Source: Mesostigma viride (taxonomy: Eukaryota; Streptophyta; Mesostigmatophyceae; Mesostigmatales; Mesostigmataceae). From it: a stretch of DNA of 64,000 nt. This document shows, one piece after another, positions 22,749 through 32,999 of this stretch (position 1 is its first letter; every line of letters begins with the position of its first letter). Where the stretch lies: positions 27,901 to 91,900 of the forward strand of contig RPFO01001819.1 in assembly GCA_009746045.1 (NCBI GenBank), written 5' to 3'. The notes under the pieces were generated by a model that did not search any database, was not told the origin of the DNA, and saw only the letters and a list, made by a program, of their open reading frames with translations. The position numbers and the translations under genes were made by a program.

Positions 22749-23694
22749 TCCATGACACTGGGACGTCCACCTGGAACATGACATCGTCAAACTTGGTGAG
22801 AACCTTGTAGGGGCCCAGGAACATGGGACGAAGCTTAGTCTTCAGCTCCTTCTCCACCTTGTGTGAAAATCGTCCGATCTGTGGGCCCTCCACCAGGACC
22901 CAATCGCTCACCTCAATGGACGGCGTTCGGTTATCCCGCTTGCCGGCTGTCCTCTCCAGATACCGCTCTGTCGCTGCGCGGTAGCCCTGGACTGCACTGT
23001 TATGAGCCTGGTGCATCCGCTGCAGCAAACGATCAACCCCCTGGCGTGTGTCCAGCTTGACCTGATCCTCTCCCAGTCCGGGGCTCATAAGCAAGTCGGG
23101 CGGCGTGAGAGGGTGCCGGCCAGAGTTGAGGAAAAAGGGGGTTAATCCATGGGCGGCCTGGGGGGCATTGTTCAAGGAGAACTCCACCAAGCCCAGAAGT
23201 TCCTCCCAATTGCTGCCCACCGCGTCGGTGTAGTGTCGCATGGTCTCTTGCACTGTGCGGTTCAACCGCTCCACCAGATGTGACGACGAGCTGTGGTAGG
23301 CCGTGCCCAGCGACACCTTGGTGCCCAGCCGTTCGAAAAACTCCTGCCAGAATTTGGCCGTGAAGAGCTTGTCGCGGTCGGAGATGAACTGTCGGCTGAG
23401 CCCGTGGAACCGAAACACGTGCGTCAGGTATATCTTGGCGCACTCCTCCGCTGTGAGGTCGGCCGGACACGGGGCCAAGTGACACATGCGCGTCAGGCGG
23501 TCCACGAACACCAAGACCATGCTGTTGCCGCTCTTCGTCTTCTTGAACGGGCCGATGAAGTCCATCATGATAGAATCCCAAGGACCCATCGGATCAGGTA
23601 ACGTCTTGGGGACGGCTTGAGAGCCCGTGTTCCTGGACTTCATGATCTGGCACGAGGGGCACTGGCGCACATATGTCTCAATATACTCCTTCAT
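22749..23694 (-). CDS. gypsy integrase core
   Basis: Inserts the cDNA into chromatin. The frame begins FYWPGMKEYIETYVRQCPSC (Cys pair of the HHCC zinc module; its His pair lies upstream in the pol frame at HDSLLGGHQG). The catalytic triad is D45 (MMDFIGPF), D106 (FISDRDKLF) and E142 (SHLVERLNRT) counted from MKEY, with DD35E spacing. A one-base shift near 23733 separates it from the RT/RNase H frame. The 3' end runs into the hAT element, after which host reading is lost. Confidence 0.92.
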
Positions 23695-26600
23695 CCCGGG
23701 CCAGTAGAAATGTTTGCGGTCCGAGGAAAGAGACGGTGGCTTCCTTGATGTCCGCCTAGAAGCGAATCGTGGAGCTCGTGAAGCAAGGCGGCCCTACAAA
23801 GCTCCGGGACATACAGCCGCCATTCCTCCGGCTGGACACTCACGAACAGGCGTCCATCCTGGAACTTGCAAGGGTAGGCACCCATCTGCTGGGGATGCGC
23901 CCGGATGGCTTCAAGCGCCGCTTCCTCCGTGACCGTGAAACGACTGATCATCGTCTCCAGGTCCGACGTGACTGTGAACGCGTCCACGGCTGGGTCTGCC
24001 TCCGCGCTCGCCTGGTTGACGAATTCGGAGAAGACTGTGGGCGGGCCGATCGGCTGAAGCTGAAAAATTCCCTGGGGCGGCACCGCATGACTAAGGGGTA
24101 TGCGCGTATGCGATCCCTCCCCCTCCCCGGGGGTGTCCACGTCCTCGTGGGCACTCGTCTCCTCCAGGAGAGGTGACAAGGCATCACTGGTGGTGTGCCC
24201 CAGATGAAATAGGTGGCGGGCCCGGGCAGACCGTGGCTCCACGCCGTAGGCGGTCCCCGGGGCGGCCACGGGTACGCAGGTGGTATGAAGCACATCCATG
24301 TCCTCGTAGAACCAATAGTCCGCCCGTCGCGAGAGGGCGTCTGGCACCACGTTGTCCGCGCCCTTGACATATTGGATCTTGAACGGCGCAAACTGTGACA
24401 AGTACTCCATCCACCGCGCTTGGCGGGGCGTCAGGTTGGGCTGCACCAGGAGGTGGGTGAGCGGCCGGTGGTCGGTGTGGATCACAAGGCGGTGGGGGTC
24501 GAGATCCCCCTGCTCACTAATGGCCACCGAAAACTGGGCCCCCAGAAGATGATGACGCCACGTGTGGCAGCTGTAGACTACTGCCAGGAGCTCCTGCTGA
24601 TGCACTGGGTAATTCCGCTCCGCCGGAATCATTGTGCGTGAGATGTACTCGATGGGCTGAAGGCCCTTGCCTTGGTCCTGCAGGAGAACACCCCCGATGG
24701 CCACCTTACTGGCGTCCGTAGCCACGACGAAGGGAAGGGACGGGTCCGGCAGGACGAGGACCGGCGCTGTGGTGAGGTGGCGCTTAAGTGCCTCGAAGGC
24801 CTGCTGGCACTGCTCAGCCCAAAGGAACTGAGTACCCTTCTTGAGAAGAGCGTTAATCGGGGCGGCGATGGTGGCAAACCGCGGAATGAACCGCCGGTAG
24901 TAGGAAGCCAACCCCAGGAAACTGCGCACCCCTTTCACGTCCGTGGGGACCGGCCATTGCTGGACGGCCTCGATCTTCTCCGGGTCAGTCGCGATACCAT
25001 CCGCCGACAGGGTATGGCCCAAAAAGGGCACACAGCGGCCGGCGCGCACCTTGGCCTTCCTCGCCGACAGGTGCTCGTCTTCCATGATCTGAAGCACTGC
25101 GTCAACATCCTCCAGGTGCTCCTCGAACGTCTTGGAGTACACCAAGATGTCGTCCAGGTACGCCAGCGCGCACGTGCGCTTGTAGGTCCAGGGTGGGCGC
25201 GCCCCCTTCTGCGGGTCCGTCAGATCCTTGGAGACCTGCGGCAGGTGGGCCGTGCCCATCACCGGACGGAGGATGTCGTTCATCAGCATCTGGAAGGACG
25301 CAGGCGAGTTGCACAGCCCCATTGCCGCCACCCGAAACTGGTAGTGACCGAAGGGCGTAGCGAACGCGGTCTTGTGGCAGTCTTCGGGCGCGATGCGCAG
25401 CTGCCAAAACCCGTCCGCGCAGTCGATGACGGTGAAACACGTAGCCCCTTGGACACGGTTGAAGATGTCGTCAATCCGCGGTAGAGGATACCGGGACTTG
25501 ACGGTGATGGCGTTCAGCTTCCGGTAGTCAGTCACCAGACGCCACTTGCCCCCTGGCTTGGGAACGAGCAGCACGCCCGCTGAGAAGGGGCTGTTGCTGG
25601 GTTCAATGAGCCCGGCGTCGAGCAGTGAAATGAGAATCTTCTTGAGCTCCACCAGCTCGACTGGGCCCATGCGGTACATAGGAGACGCTGTCGGTCCTGC
25701 GCCCTCCTGGACCTGGATTCGGTGTAGCACCGACCGATTGGGAGGGAACTGTGGGGTGCGATCCGCGAAGAGAGTAGCGCGCTTCTCCAGGACGGCGTTG
25801 AACCGCGCCAGCTCGTCCGGAGTGAAGCCGGCACCGATCTCGTTCAGCATGGCCTGGGTGCTGTCCAAGTCGATGCGGTACATCGCATACTCCTTCCCCT
25901 TCCGGAGCTGGCGGGCCAGCGTCTTGCTACTCATCAGGATCTGGGACGCTGGACGAGGCCCGTCCGCCGAGCGCTCGTGTGTAATGTTATGGACCTCAGC
26001 AGCCTGTGCCCTGTACTCGCTGTCGGGGCACCAGAAGGAACCGTCCGGGAACCAAACTACCCGTCGGCGCACACTGATGTCCACATCCTGCTTGTCCAAC
26101 CAGTCCACTCCAATGATGATGTCGGCAGCACCCAGCGGCGCAATAGTCGCCACCAGGTCCACCGGCGTGCCCTGCAGCACCCCCTTGATGTCGGCGAGGC
26201 CTGGCGATTGGTGTCGCCGGCCATCCGAATACGTGACATACACTGCCGTGGTGTGGGGTCGCGGGACCAGGCCCAGCCGGCGCACCAGGGCCTCGTTGAT
26301 GAAGGACGTGGAGGCACCGGTGTCGACCAGGAACTTCACGTCCATGACCGTTTTCTCCTTCAAATACGGATCAAGGACGGTGGGAGGAACCAGTAACCCT
26401 CCACTGAAAAGAAACAAATGGCGCGAGCCTCCTTGCGCCGCACGCGCCGCCGGTTGGGTGGCCGCGTCTGAAGCCACGTTATTGACGTCTACCTCTATTC
26501 TAATTGACTCCGCGTCAGGGCTACTATCTGATTTCTCTACCCTATCCTCTCCCCCGGGCCCAAGCCCATGGGCAAGGCTACTACTCCCGAGGAGCGGTGG

Positions 26601-26948
26601 GACGGGAGGCCGCCTCGCCCGACCGCCCGCCCTCTTCCCCCCCCTCCTCCTCTTCGTCAGCCTCCTCCTCGTCGTCATACTCGTAGCCGGCCACAGCGTA
26701 CGTCTGGCCGGAAGAGGAGGACTGTCGCCGCGCCTCAATCTCGTTAACCGCACGTAGCACGCCCTTGGTAGAGCTGGTCGCGGGCGGTCGCGGCTGCTGA
26801 TACTGAGTCGGAACCTGTCTGGCATGCTGCAGGCGAGCCGCACGCTCGCCCGCGTTGCGGGGTCGGTCCCGGGGACCGGAGGAGTCGGGGCGGCTGCCGA
26901 AGGCTGGTCCAGAGAAGCGAACGCTGGGTTCCATATCCCCTGCACCAC
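23691..26948 (-). CDS. gypsy pol: protease, reverse transcriptase, RNase H
   Basis: Polyprotein frame of 1,085 codons; the first ~120 overlap the nucleocapsid frame and are probably not translated in this frame. Aspartic protease: FLVDTGASTSF (209-213) with IIIGVDWL (277-284). RT: FTVIDCADGFWQLRI (D509), FGHYQFRVAAMGLCNSPASF, YLDD (597-600). RNase H: VVATDASKVAIGG (D745), QQELLAVVYS (E786), HTDHRPL (D826), NVVPDALSRR (D870). The integrase zinc-module His residues follow (HDSLLGGHQGSHR). Relative to the nucleocapsid frame it is in the +1 frame. All main catalytic residues are present. Together with near-identical LTRs this suggests the element was active recently. Confidence 0.95.
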   Translation of the reverse strand: MVQGIWNPAFASLDQPSAAAPTPPVPGTDPATRASVRLACSMPDRFRLSISSRDRPRPALPRACYVRLTRLRRGDSPPLPARRTLWPATSMTTRRRLTKRRRGGKRAGGRARRPPVPPLLGSSSLAHGLGPGGEDRVEKSDSSPDAESIRIEVDVNNVASDAATQPAARAAQGGSRHLFLFSGGLLVPPTVLDPYLKEKTVMDVKFLVDTGASTSFINEALVRRLGLVPRPHTTAVYVTYSDGRRHQSPGLADIKGVLQGTPVDLVATIAPLGAADIIIGVDWLDKQDVDISVRRRVVWFPDGSFWCPDSEYRAQAAEVHNITHERSADGPRPASQILMSSKTLARQLRKGKEYAMYRIDLDSTQAMLNEIGAGFTPDELARFNAVLEKRATLFADRTPQFPPNRSVLHRIQVQEGAGPTASPMYRMGPVELVELKKILISLLDAGLIEPSNSPFSAGVLLVPKPGGKWRLVTDYRKLNAITVKSRYPLPRIDDIFNRVQGATCFTVIDCADGFWQLRIAPEDCHKTAFATPFGHYQFRVAAMGLCNSPASFQMLMNDILRPVMGTAHLPQVSKDLTDPQKGARPPWTYKRTCALAYLDDILVYSKTFEEHLEDVDAVLQIMEDEHLSARKAKVRAGRCVPFLGHTLSADGIATDPEKIEAVQQWPVPTDVKGVRSFLGLASYYRRFIPRFATIAAPINALLKKGTQFLWAEQCQQAFEALKRHLTTAPVLVLPDPSLPFVVATDASKVAIGGVLLQDQGKGLQPIEYISRTMIPAERNYPVHQQELLAVVYSCHTWRHHLLGAQFSVAISEQGDLDPHRLVIHTDHRPLTHLLVQPNLTPRQARWMEYLSQFAPFKIQYVKGADNVVPDALSRRADYWFYEDMDVLHTTCVPVAAPGTAYGVEPRSARARHLFHLGHTTSDALSPLLEETSAHEDVDTPGEGEGSHTRIPLSHAVPPQGIFQLQPIGPPTVFSEFVNQASAEADPAVDAFTVTSDLETMISRFTVTEEAALEAIRAHPQQMGAYPCKFQDGRLFVSVQPEEWRLYVPELCRAALLHELHDSLLGGHQGSHRLFPRTANISTGPG

Positions 26949-27243
26949 GACTGGCGTGCTTGCTCCGGAGCTTGGGGCAGTCGCGCTTGAGGTGTCCCAC
27001 CTCGCTGCACATGAAGCACCGCGCCTTACTAGCGTCGATCGCGTTTACACCCTGGTCAGTGTAGCCATCATCAGGGTCGTCGAGGTACTCCTCCTCCTCC
27101 TCGCCGGCGAGCTCGGTGGAGTACATCTGGTTCACCCGTCGCGGGGGAGCTGGCCTGAAGAAACGGCGCACCGAGGGGCGCGCCCGCGAGACACCACGTC
27201 GGCCACCTGCAGAAGGTATCTCTGGATATTCAGGATGTCCCAC
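26581..27243 (-). CDS. gypsy nucleocapsid segment (CCHC)
   Basis: C-terminal part of gag in a frame shifted by one base from the capsid part. It contains one zinc knuckle CFMCSEVGHLKRDC (C-x2-C-x4-H-x4-C), flanked by an acidic tract (AGEEEEEYLDDPDDG) and basic Arg-rich segments, and ends with Glu/Gly-rich residues. The capsid and pol frames are the same (frame shared by 28844 and 26948), so the two frame changes around this piece compensate each other; they could be sequence errors in one continuous gag-pol or real frameshifts. Confidence 0.8.
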   Translation of the reverse strand: MGHPEYPEIPSAGGRRGVSRARPSVRRFFRPAPPRRVNQMYSTELAGEEEEEYLDDPDDGYTDQGVNAIDASKARCFMCSEVGHLKRDCPKLRSKHASRGAGDMEPSVRFSGPAFGSRPDSSGPRDRPRNAGERAARLQHARQVPTQYQQPRPPATSSTKGVLRAVNEIEARRQSSSSGQTYAVAGYEYDDEEEADEEEEGGEEGGRSGEAASRPTAPRE

Positions 27244-28452
27244 TCCTTCCAGGGGACCTCAGCGTAGTGTTTGAATACCTCGTCCTGCAGCTCGGGGCTG
27301 AGCGCCTCGATGAATCTGATCTTGTACTCGTACCAGGTCATGTCGGTTAGATAAGCGGCGCTGGACTCAAACTTGGACAGAAACTCGCGATATGGGGTGG
27401 TCCCCTGGCGCAGCTTGCCGAAAGCGATCCGCTCGTGGAGCTCCGCGTCTGGGGGTATCAGCTTGCGGCGCACCCGGTCCATCAGCTCCTCCACGGTTTG
27501 CGGGTATGACTGGGATGCGATGCTCTCACAGTTCAAGATGCTCACCACCGAGGGGTCCATGCAGGTGTTGACCACATGTGGGATCAAATCACAGGTGGCC
27601 AGTTCCCAGCTGTTGTGAATGCACCAAACGGTATACTGCTGTTGCCACATGCGTCCCCATTCGTCGACCTCTCGCGGTTTCATATCCGCGTGCAGCTTGG
27701 GTACATTCTTGAAGGTAGGCATCGGTGGGGCCTTTATCGTGTTAAGCTTAGGCCCACCGACCTCTCTGTATGAGATGGAGCCGAATGCTGGAGGCTGCGA
27801 CCGCGGGAGAGATCCGGATCTGTCCGGTGTGCCGTGTGTCCGGCGCACCTGTACCGACGAGGGGTGTTCGTACCCCGGGTCATCCAGTGCCACCCTGCTG
27901 AAATTCAGGTTACCGACGGCCGCGGGCGAAGGGACCACGCTGCTGTCAAGCGCCCGTGGACGCTGCGGCTGGGGTACCGGACGCTGGACGGGCGTATGAG
28001 TCTCCTCGCCTCGGGTAGTGGCGCTGCTTCTGTCGTCCCCTGGCCTGGTCCAAGGTCTATGAGTACCAACAGGCGGGCCCTGAGTAGCTGGACCCTCATC
28101 AACCTCGCCCATCCCGTCCAGATCGTCGAACTCGCCATCTGCCCCTGGAATCTCACCATCCTCATCCGAAGTCCATAGCGCCGTGGGCAACAGGGAAGTA
28201 CTGCCGAAGGACACTCTGCGTCTGCCCCGGTGAGTGGGGACCGGCGGAGGTCCCTGGGGACGCCCCCGCCCCGCCCAGGGATGCAATGGCCGCCCTGTGG
28301 CTGGCTGCTGATAACGGTAGTGCAGGGCATCTTCATTCTCGTCTCCCTGCTGCTCTGGATCAGGTGGTAGCCATTGTGGTCTCGTCTGGGGTTGTGGTTG
28401 CTGCATCCGGGGTTGCTGCTGTAGCCGTTGCTGCTGCTGTGACCGTTGCTGC

Positions 28453-28511
<59 letters not shown>

Positions 28512-28844
28512 CTGTTGCTGTTGCTGCTGCTGCTGCTGCTACTGCGAGTACTCTTGGAGCCTCTCTTGGTCACTCCTGTCATCTCCCTGCCTTGTTAAGG
28601 CGTCTAGATTGTCCCCATCCGCTGGGAACCTAGGGTTCTGATCTCTTGATCGTGGGAAGCCTTCCGCAGGTCTCTCCATGACCTCACCTGTACCTGTCCC
28701 TGCTTGGACGTGCAGTGGTACCTCTAGCCCCTCTGTACCGTGCTCGTGGTTGTCTACCGGTTCTACCTCTGTAATTTCTGGGTCTCTTTCTCTGGTCTCA
28801 TCCTCTGTCTCTCTGGCGTTCCTTGTTTGGGACCGTGTTGGCAT
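27132..28844 (-). CDS. gypsy gag, capsid part, with in-frame TAG in polyQ
   Basis: The start codon at 28844 (MPTRSQTRNARETE) gives 101 codons, then an in-frame TAG at 28536-28538 and a long glutamine run encoded by CAG/CAA, continuing to the capsid region in the same frame. The capsid-like block includes PPMPTFKNVPKLHADMKPRE, YTVWCIHNSWELAT and PYREFLSKFESSAAYL, a typical retrotransposon gag fold pattern. The stop lies within CAG repeats, so one C-to-T change (CAG to TAG) explains it. The product packages element RNA. The Gln tract and stop are discussed as a finding. Confidence 0.85.
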
Positions 28845-28974
28845 GGTGCTCGTACCGGTACCTTACACTGCAGGCAACACCTCCCCAGGAAGAAAGAGAG
28901 AGAGAGAGAGGGCAACCACGTGCTATAGATCTATAAATATAGAACCTAGTATTACTCCCTAGTATTAGTCTCCT

Positions 28975-29316
28975 CTACTGTTTGCTAGGGCCAATGGTCA
29001 ACTGAGAGAAGGTCACTGTAACTGCTGTCCCCTCCCCCTGACTGCTGAGCGTGGGTGGCTTAGAGCATTCACGAGTGGTGTGCATCCCCTCAGGCAATGG
29101 CATGTGTTCCCTAACAAACCTATCTGCATCAGTGATGTTATCAAACCCCTTCCACTTAGCACTAGAGTCTCTGGACATTATCTTATCCTTGATGTGTTCT
29201 TCACATGCCTTCCAACTATAAAATATGGCTGGTCTACCCTCGCCTCCATCATGGGCCACAGCATAGTAAGGAAAACCAGACTGACCACCCTTATTTATTC
29301 TGTTGCGTCTAGGCAT
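28975..29316 (-). CDS. leader ORF with RNase H1 N-terminal / viroplasmin-like domain
   Basis: A 113-codon frame upstream of gag, same strand, inside the element. Residues 16-69 read YYAVAHDGGEGRPAIFYSWK, then a Cys-Glu-Glu helix, then SSAKWKGFDNITDADRFV. This matches the pattern of the hybrid-binding domain of eukaryotic RNase H1 and of the caulimovirus viroplasmin family: YY-V--G---GIY-SW--C, then A-(Y/W)K-F----A-F. Members bind RNA:DNA hybrids or dsRNA. In a retroelement it could act on the reverse-transcription intermediate; that role is inference. The tail after residue 75 is Ser/Thr-rich. It precedes the gag start by about 130 bp, so translation of gag would need re-initiation or splicing. 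Confidence 0.72.
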   Translation of the reverse strand: MPRRNRINKGGQSGFPYYAVAHDGGEGRPAIFYSWKACEEHIKDKIMSRDSSAKWKGFDNITDADRFVREHMPLPEGMHTTRECSKPPTLSSQGEGTAVTVTFSQLTIGPSKQ

Positions 29317-30050
29317 GATACATCATAACCTGGTAGAAGCTTGCAAGCAGGAGAAAAAGGGGAATCCCAGGCTACCTCTAAATGCAGTGACCTTTACCAA
29401 ACAAACAAGGGAGAAGCACGGAGCCTAACACAGCACACGCCCGAGCTTTCCGCGGAACGGGCTATACGCACACAAGGAGGTAAACACCGTCAACACAGTC
29501 GGCAACAGCCAGACGGTATCCACCCCCACGACCCCTTGCAGGTCAAACAACGAATGTCCGTCTCCGCGACGTCCATGGGCTCCAACGACAATCACAACCT
29601 ATAGAGGGTACAACATAGAACATAAACCCCCTACGCGTGCGGTTCCGGAGAGAAAGCGAGCTCACCAGCTAGCCTTCAGCAGGCGTAGCTTGTAAAGAAG
29701 AATTCTAACTAGGGGACATACCATCTTCGATGACGTAGATCCCTCCTGAGCTGGCCGCCACCCGGTGTCGTTGAAGGCAAGCCCTGGCCGCCACTAGGTG
29801 TCGTTGAAAACAGGAGAGCTGAACGCTATCGTTGACAGCACCTCACCACAGGACTATTGCTAGCCCCGCCGAGTATCCCAGACTGGCCGCTTGTTGTCTA
29901 GGTCGTCGTTGAATCCCTTTACGGGCTGGCCGCCGACCTGTCAGCAATCGTTGAATTCCGGAACCTCTACCTACGCCAAGCTCCGCCTTGGTATCCTAAT
30001 TGGCTCACTAACCCTCTCCGCGAGAGTTAGCTAACCTTTCCAGCACATTT
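29317..30050 (-). other. gypsy 5' leader, non-coding
   Basis: No convincing ORF. Contains imperfect direct repeats of TGGCCGCCAC and TGTCGTTGAA (about 29,740-29,950), possibly RNA structure or packaging signals; that role is a guess. Confidence 0.5.
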
Positions 30051-30063
30051 CCTCCGATAACCA
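30051..30063 (-). other. gypsy primer binding site (putative)
   Basis: One base inside the 5' LTR, the minus strand reads TGGTTATCGGAGG, which would pair with a tRNA 3' end of CCTCCGATAACCA. Position and TGG start are canonical; the tRNA species is not identified. Confidence 0.6.
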
Positions 30064-30064
30064 G

Positions 30065-32547
30065 TGTTACGTCCCAGCCCAGACACTCCTAGCCTGGGCT
30101 ACGTAGCGAAAGACCCTCCTTGCCGGAATTAGGAATAATCCAAGATGGCCTAATGTAAGTTGCGCTTCACGACGAGAGTCGTGAGATATCTGGCATCACG
30201 GCTTAATGCCAAGCTAATTGTACACACTTATAATGGCTAGCAAGACCAATTACAAATGGATAATTGCCCCGGGCTCAATGTGTAGGCGTATTCGCACTTA
30301 TCATTCATTAAGGGGAGGGTCCCATAGAAATATATCAAAACTTACCCCCCCTAATAACTACAGAAATGCAACTGACAACCACTGAATGATGTTTGGGGAC
30401 CATAAACATGATGTTTGGGCATGCATACCACCACTTGTTGGGGGTACTACCCCCAGCCATACACCGGCTATGAGCTAAAAATAGAAAAAAACGCTGTCCG
30501 GGGCACATCTTGCCCAGAACAGTGGGATAACCAGTTGCATGAAAAAAGTAATACCCATATAAAAATGTCATGGGACATGGTTTCTACCTAATTGGATCAA
30601 CAAAATCAGCACATCCCTTTGAGTTATTAATTTTTGGGCCAAAAATACGCTTTTTAAGGCGGGGCGTCCCCATACACACTCATAACACATCAATTAGGCC
30701 TAAAAAGTAATAGTCAAATTCTGTCATGACCATAGAAGGCACTGTCAAAGTTTGGTGGCATTCTGAGCTCAGCTGTAGCAGTTATTAATTTTGGCAGTTG
30801 GCCACCTGTGCAGACGCTAAGGAAGGCATTAGTGAGTATTAAGGCACACTAACACTTCCTATGCCATCCAAAAGGCTCCTGACCATGCCCAATTCGACCA
30901 CAATGTACAAGGAGGTGGCTGGGCACGTCATGTGCCCTTGCCTTACCTCGACACGGGCAACCTGTTGCGTGTGTGCACAACAATGAGGCAGGTAGCTCTA
31001 CATGCCTAGCCAACACTTCTAAAGCATATTCCAGGCTTATGGTGTGGGCATCATCCCAAAACCAAGCTCAAACACACCCTAGAAAGCCATATCCACTAAT
31101 TGCCCAACAAGGGTAACAACAGACAGTCCACAGAGAAAGCAGAATTATCATACATGCTGATTGCCAAGGCTTCTTACCATGGTTACCTTGCCTTGCTAGC
31201 ATATGAATTAGGGCTCTCCCATTTTTATAGTGGGAGAAAGGCCAACAAGACAACGATAACCCCTACCTACGTGCAGTTCCACCCATGCAGTATGCCCCTT
31301 AGAAAAACCACTGCCACCTTTCTTTCCAGCGCAATTGTTTGCCAAGAAACAAACTCAAGCTTGTGAGCCTCTAACCACAATGAAGCCTCTGCTAAGAAAG
31401 GCCGCGTCAATATTCACACAAAACTGAGTGCTGTTAGCAATCTCCTTCCAAGAAACCACTCAGCAAATCCCTGACAACTTGACGATATGCCACGGTAACG
31501 CTTGGACACATCCCAGCCATGCAACGTACATAAAAACCACTGAAAGGTGCCAGGAATCTGGCGATGCGCAGCACGGAATGGCATTATACCTGGCGCTAAC
31601 TGCACGGAAAGAAGCCGAAAACTTGCGTTGATAACCCATAAAGGAAGCGAAACATTCATAGGGTCACGTTGATCACACGATCGTACCATTACCGGCATTG
31701 TCCTTCGCCCAGCGGCGCAAGAAAGAACAACCTTCCATGGAATAATAAGACGCGCCTCCCGCGAGCCTGGAGAGTGTCTTACCGATCATGACGGAAATCT
31801 TGCCGAAACCCAGCAAATTTTTTAAAGCTTTACCAATAACGATTTAAACGCATCCTTGACGCTAGGTAAAGCCCATAAAACCTGACAATCACCGCCGCCA
31901 GCGTGCATTCTAATTTATTCCTCTCGACGAAAACATCAGATTGGACCCCCGTGGCGATGGTCATCAATAAAATCATCGACACTGCAAGAAACGCGAACTC
32001 CGCTACGAAGTGGTATCATTTACTCATCGTCTTTAAGATTCGCTCAGTTTCTCTGCATTCCGCGAGCTATCTTTTTCTACTCTGCCTGAAAGCACGTCGC
32101 CATGGCCAGCTCCGGTAGGGGTGCGCGCCCCGTGCACCACTTTTTCACGGTACGGACGGGTACCGCGAATTTTTCGGCGCCAAAATATTCGCGCCGGGAC
32201 CGTCCCCTTAAACCAAGAGGACGAGACTCTCGTCCTCGGACCAATTTAACCTAGGTTGATTGCGGCGCAGATACACGCCAATTTCCCTAGAACAATCCAA
32301 GCCAAACATTCCACGTAAGATCCGGGCCGACATCGACCCTCAACTATAGGATCCACGCCTAGAACTACGGACGGACTCAGAACGGCGCGGCGCCACGGCA
32401 CCGGCACCTAAAAGGGCAACCTAGGACCAAAATAACTAGTCCAATTCACACAATGGCCAAGGTCCATAAAACCCAAATACAATAGACCAAACAGCCTTAG
32501 TAATTTATTCCATTGTTACGTCCGACCAAAAGGGCTGGGACGTAACA
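30065..32547 (-). repeat. gypsy 5' LTR, split by one TTAA element
   Basis: LTR sequence at 30065-30311 and 32212-32547 (583 bp together). It retains the empty TTAA (30203-30206) that is filled by the family-1 element in the other LTR. Confidence 0.92.
30312..32207. mobile_element. TTAA element, family 3 (1,896 bp), non-autonomous
   Basis: Flanked by TTAA (30308-30311 and 32208-32211). Termini GGGGAGGGTCCC and GGGACCGTCCCC form 12-bp inverted repeats with one mismatch. It shares no visible sequence with families 1 or 2. Only small unsupported ORFs inside. It occupies exactly the LTR TTAA that family 2 occupies in the other LTR. Confidence 0.88.
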
Positions 32548-32670
32548 CCTAATTAATCAATAATACTCCGTGGCATGCCCATGCGCATGACACGCAAGTA
32601 CGTATACTTCTTGCTCACTTATTGCTGTGCTGTGGTAGCGTGTAGTAAAGTTATGTTCCTTGATGAGATA

Positions 32671-32968
32671 TTAAATTAAATTAAATTAAATTAAATTAAA
32701 TTAAATTGAATTAAATTACATTACATTACATTACATTACATTACATTACATTACATTACATTACATTACATTACATTAAATTAAATTAAATTAAATTAAA
32801 TTAAATTAAATTAAATTAAATTAAATTAAATTAAATTAAATTAAATTAAATCAAATCATAGTCCGCTGACCCATTTTAAACACTTTCTTACCCCTGAAAA
32901 TGAAAAAAATCATAACTCACAAGCCACAACTCCAAATACTTTAAATTAAATTAAATTAAATTAAATCA
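32671..32968. repeat. (TTAAA)n and (TTACA)n pentanucleotide arrays
   Basis: TTAAA units from 32671, switching to about 13 TTACA units (32716-32780), back to TTAAA to about 32850, then a shorter TTAAA tract at 32941-32968. On the minus strand this lies 3' of the LINE ORF2 fragment and could be its expanded tail. Confidence 0.9.
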
Positions 32969-32999
32969 AATCAGTTATAACATGACTCCGTTGGAAGAT

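Larger units (their letters stand above)
10246..32547 (-). mobile_element. complete Ty3/gypsy chromovirus-type LTR retrotransposon with nested insertions
   Basis: Both ends carry the same LTR (TGTTACGTCCCAGCCC at the left, GGGCTGGGACGTAACA at the right). The whole unit is bounded by the 5-bp duplication CCTAA at 10241-10245 and 32548-32552. Coding is on the minus strand, so the 5' LTR is on the right. Removing nested elements leaves 583-bp LTRs that are the same length and differ at about four positions, which suggests recent insertion. A primer-binding-like site and a polypurine tract sit at the expected LTR borders. Order on the minus strand: 5' LTR, leader ORF (29316), gag (28844), protease-RT-RNase H, integrase, chromodomain, ORF3 (21103), polypurine tract, 3' LTR. 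Nested insertions lie at 10388-12086, 12196-14278, 14689-18408, 21434-22740 and 30312-32207; without them the element would be about 11.6 kb. Confidence 0.93.
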
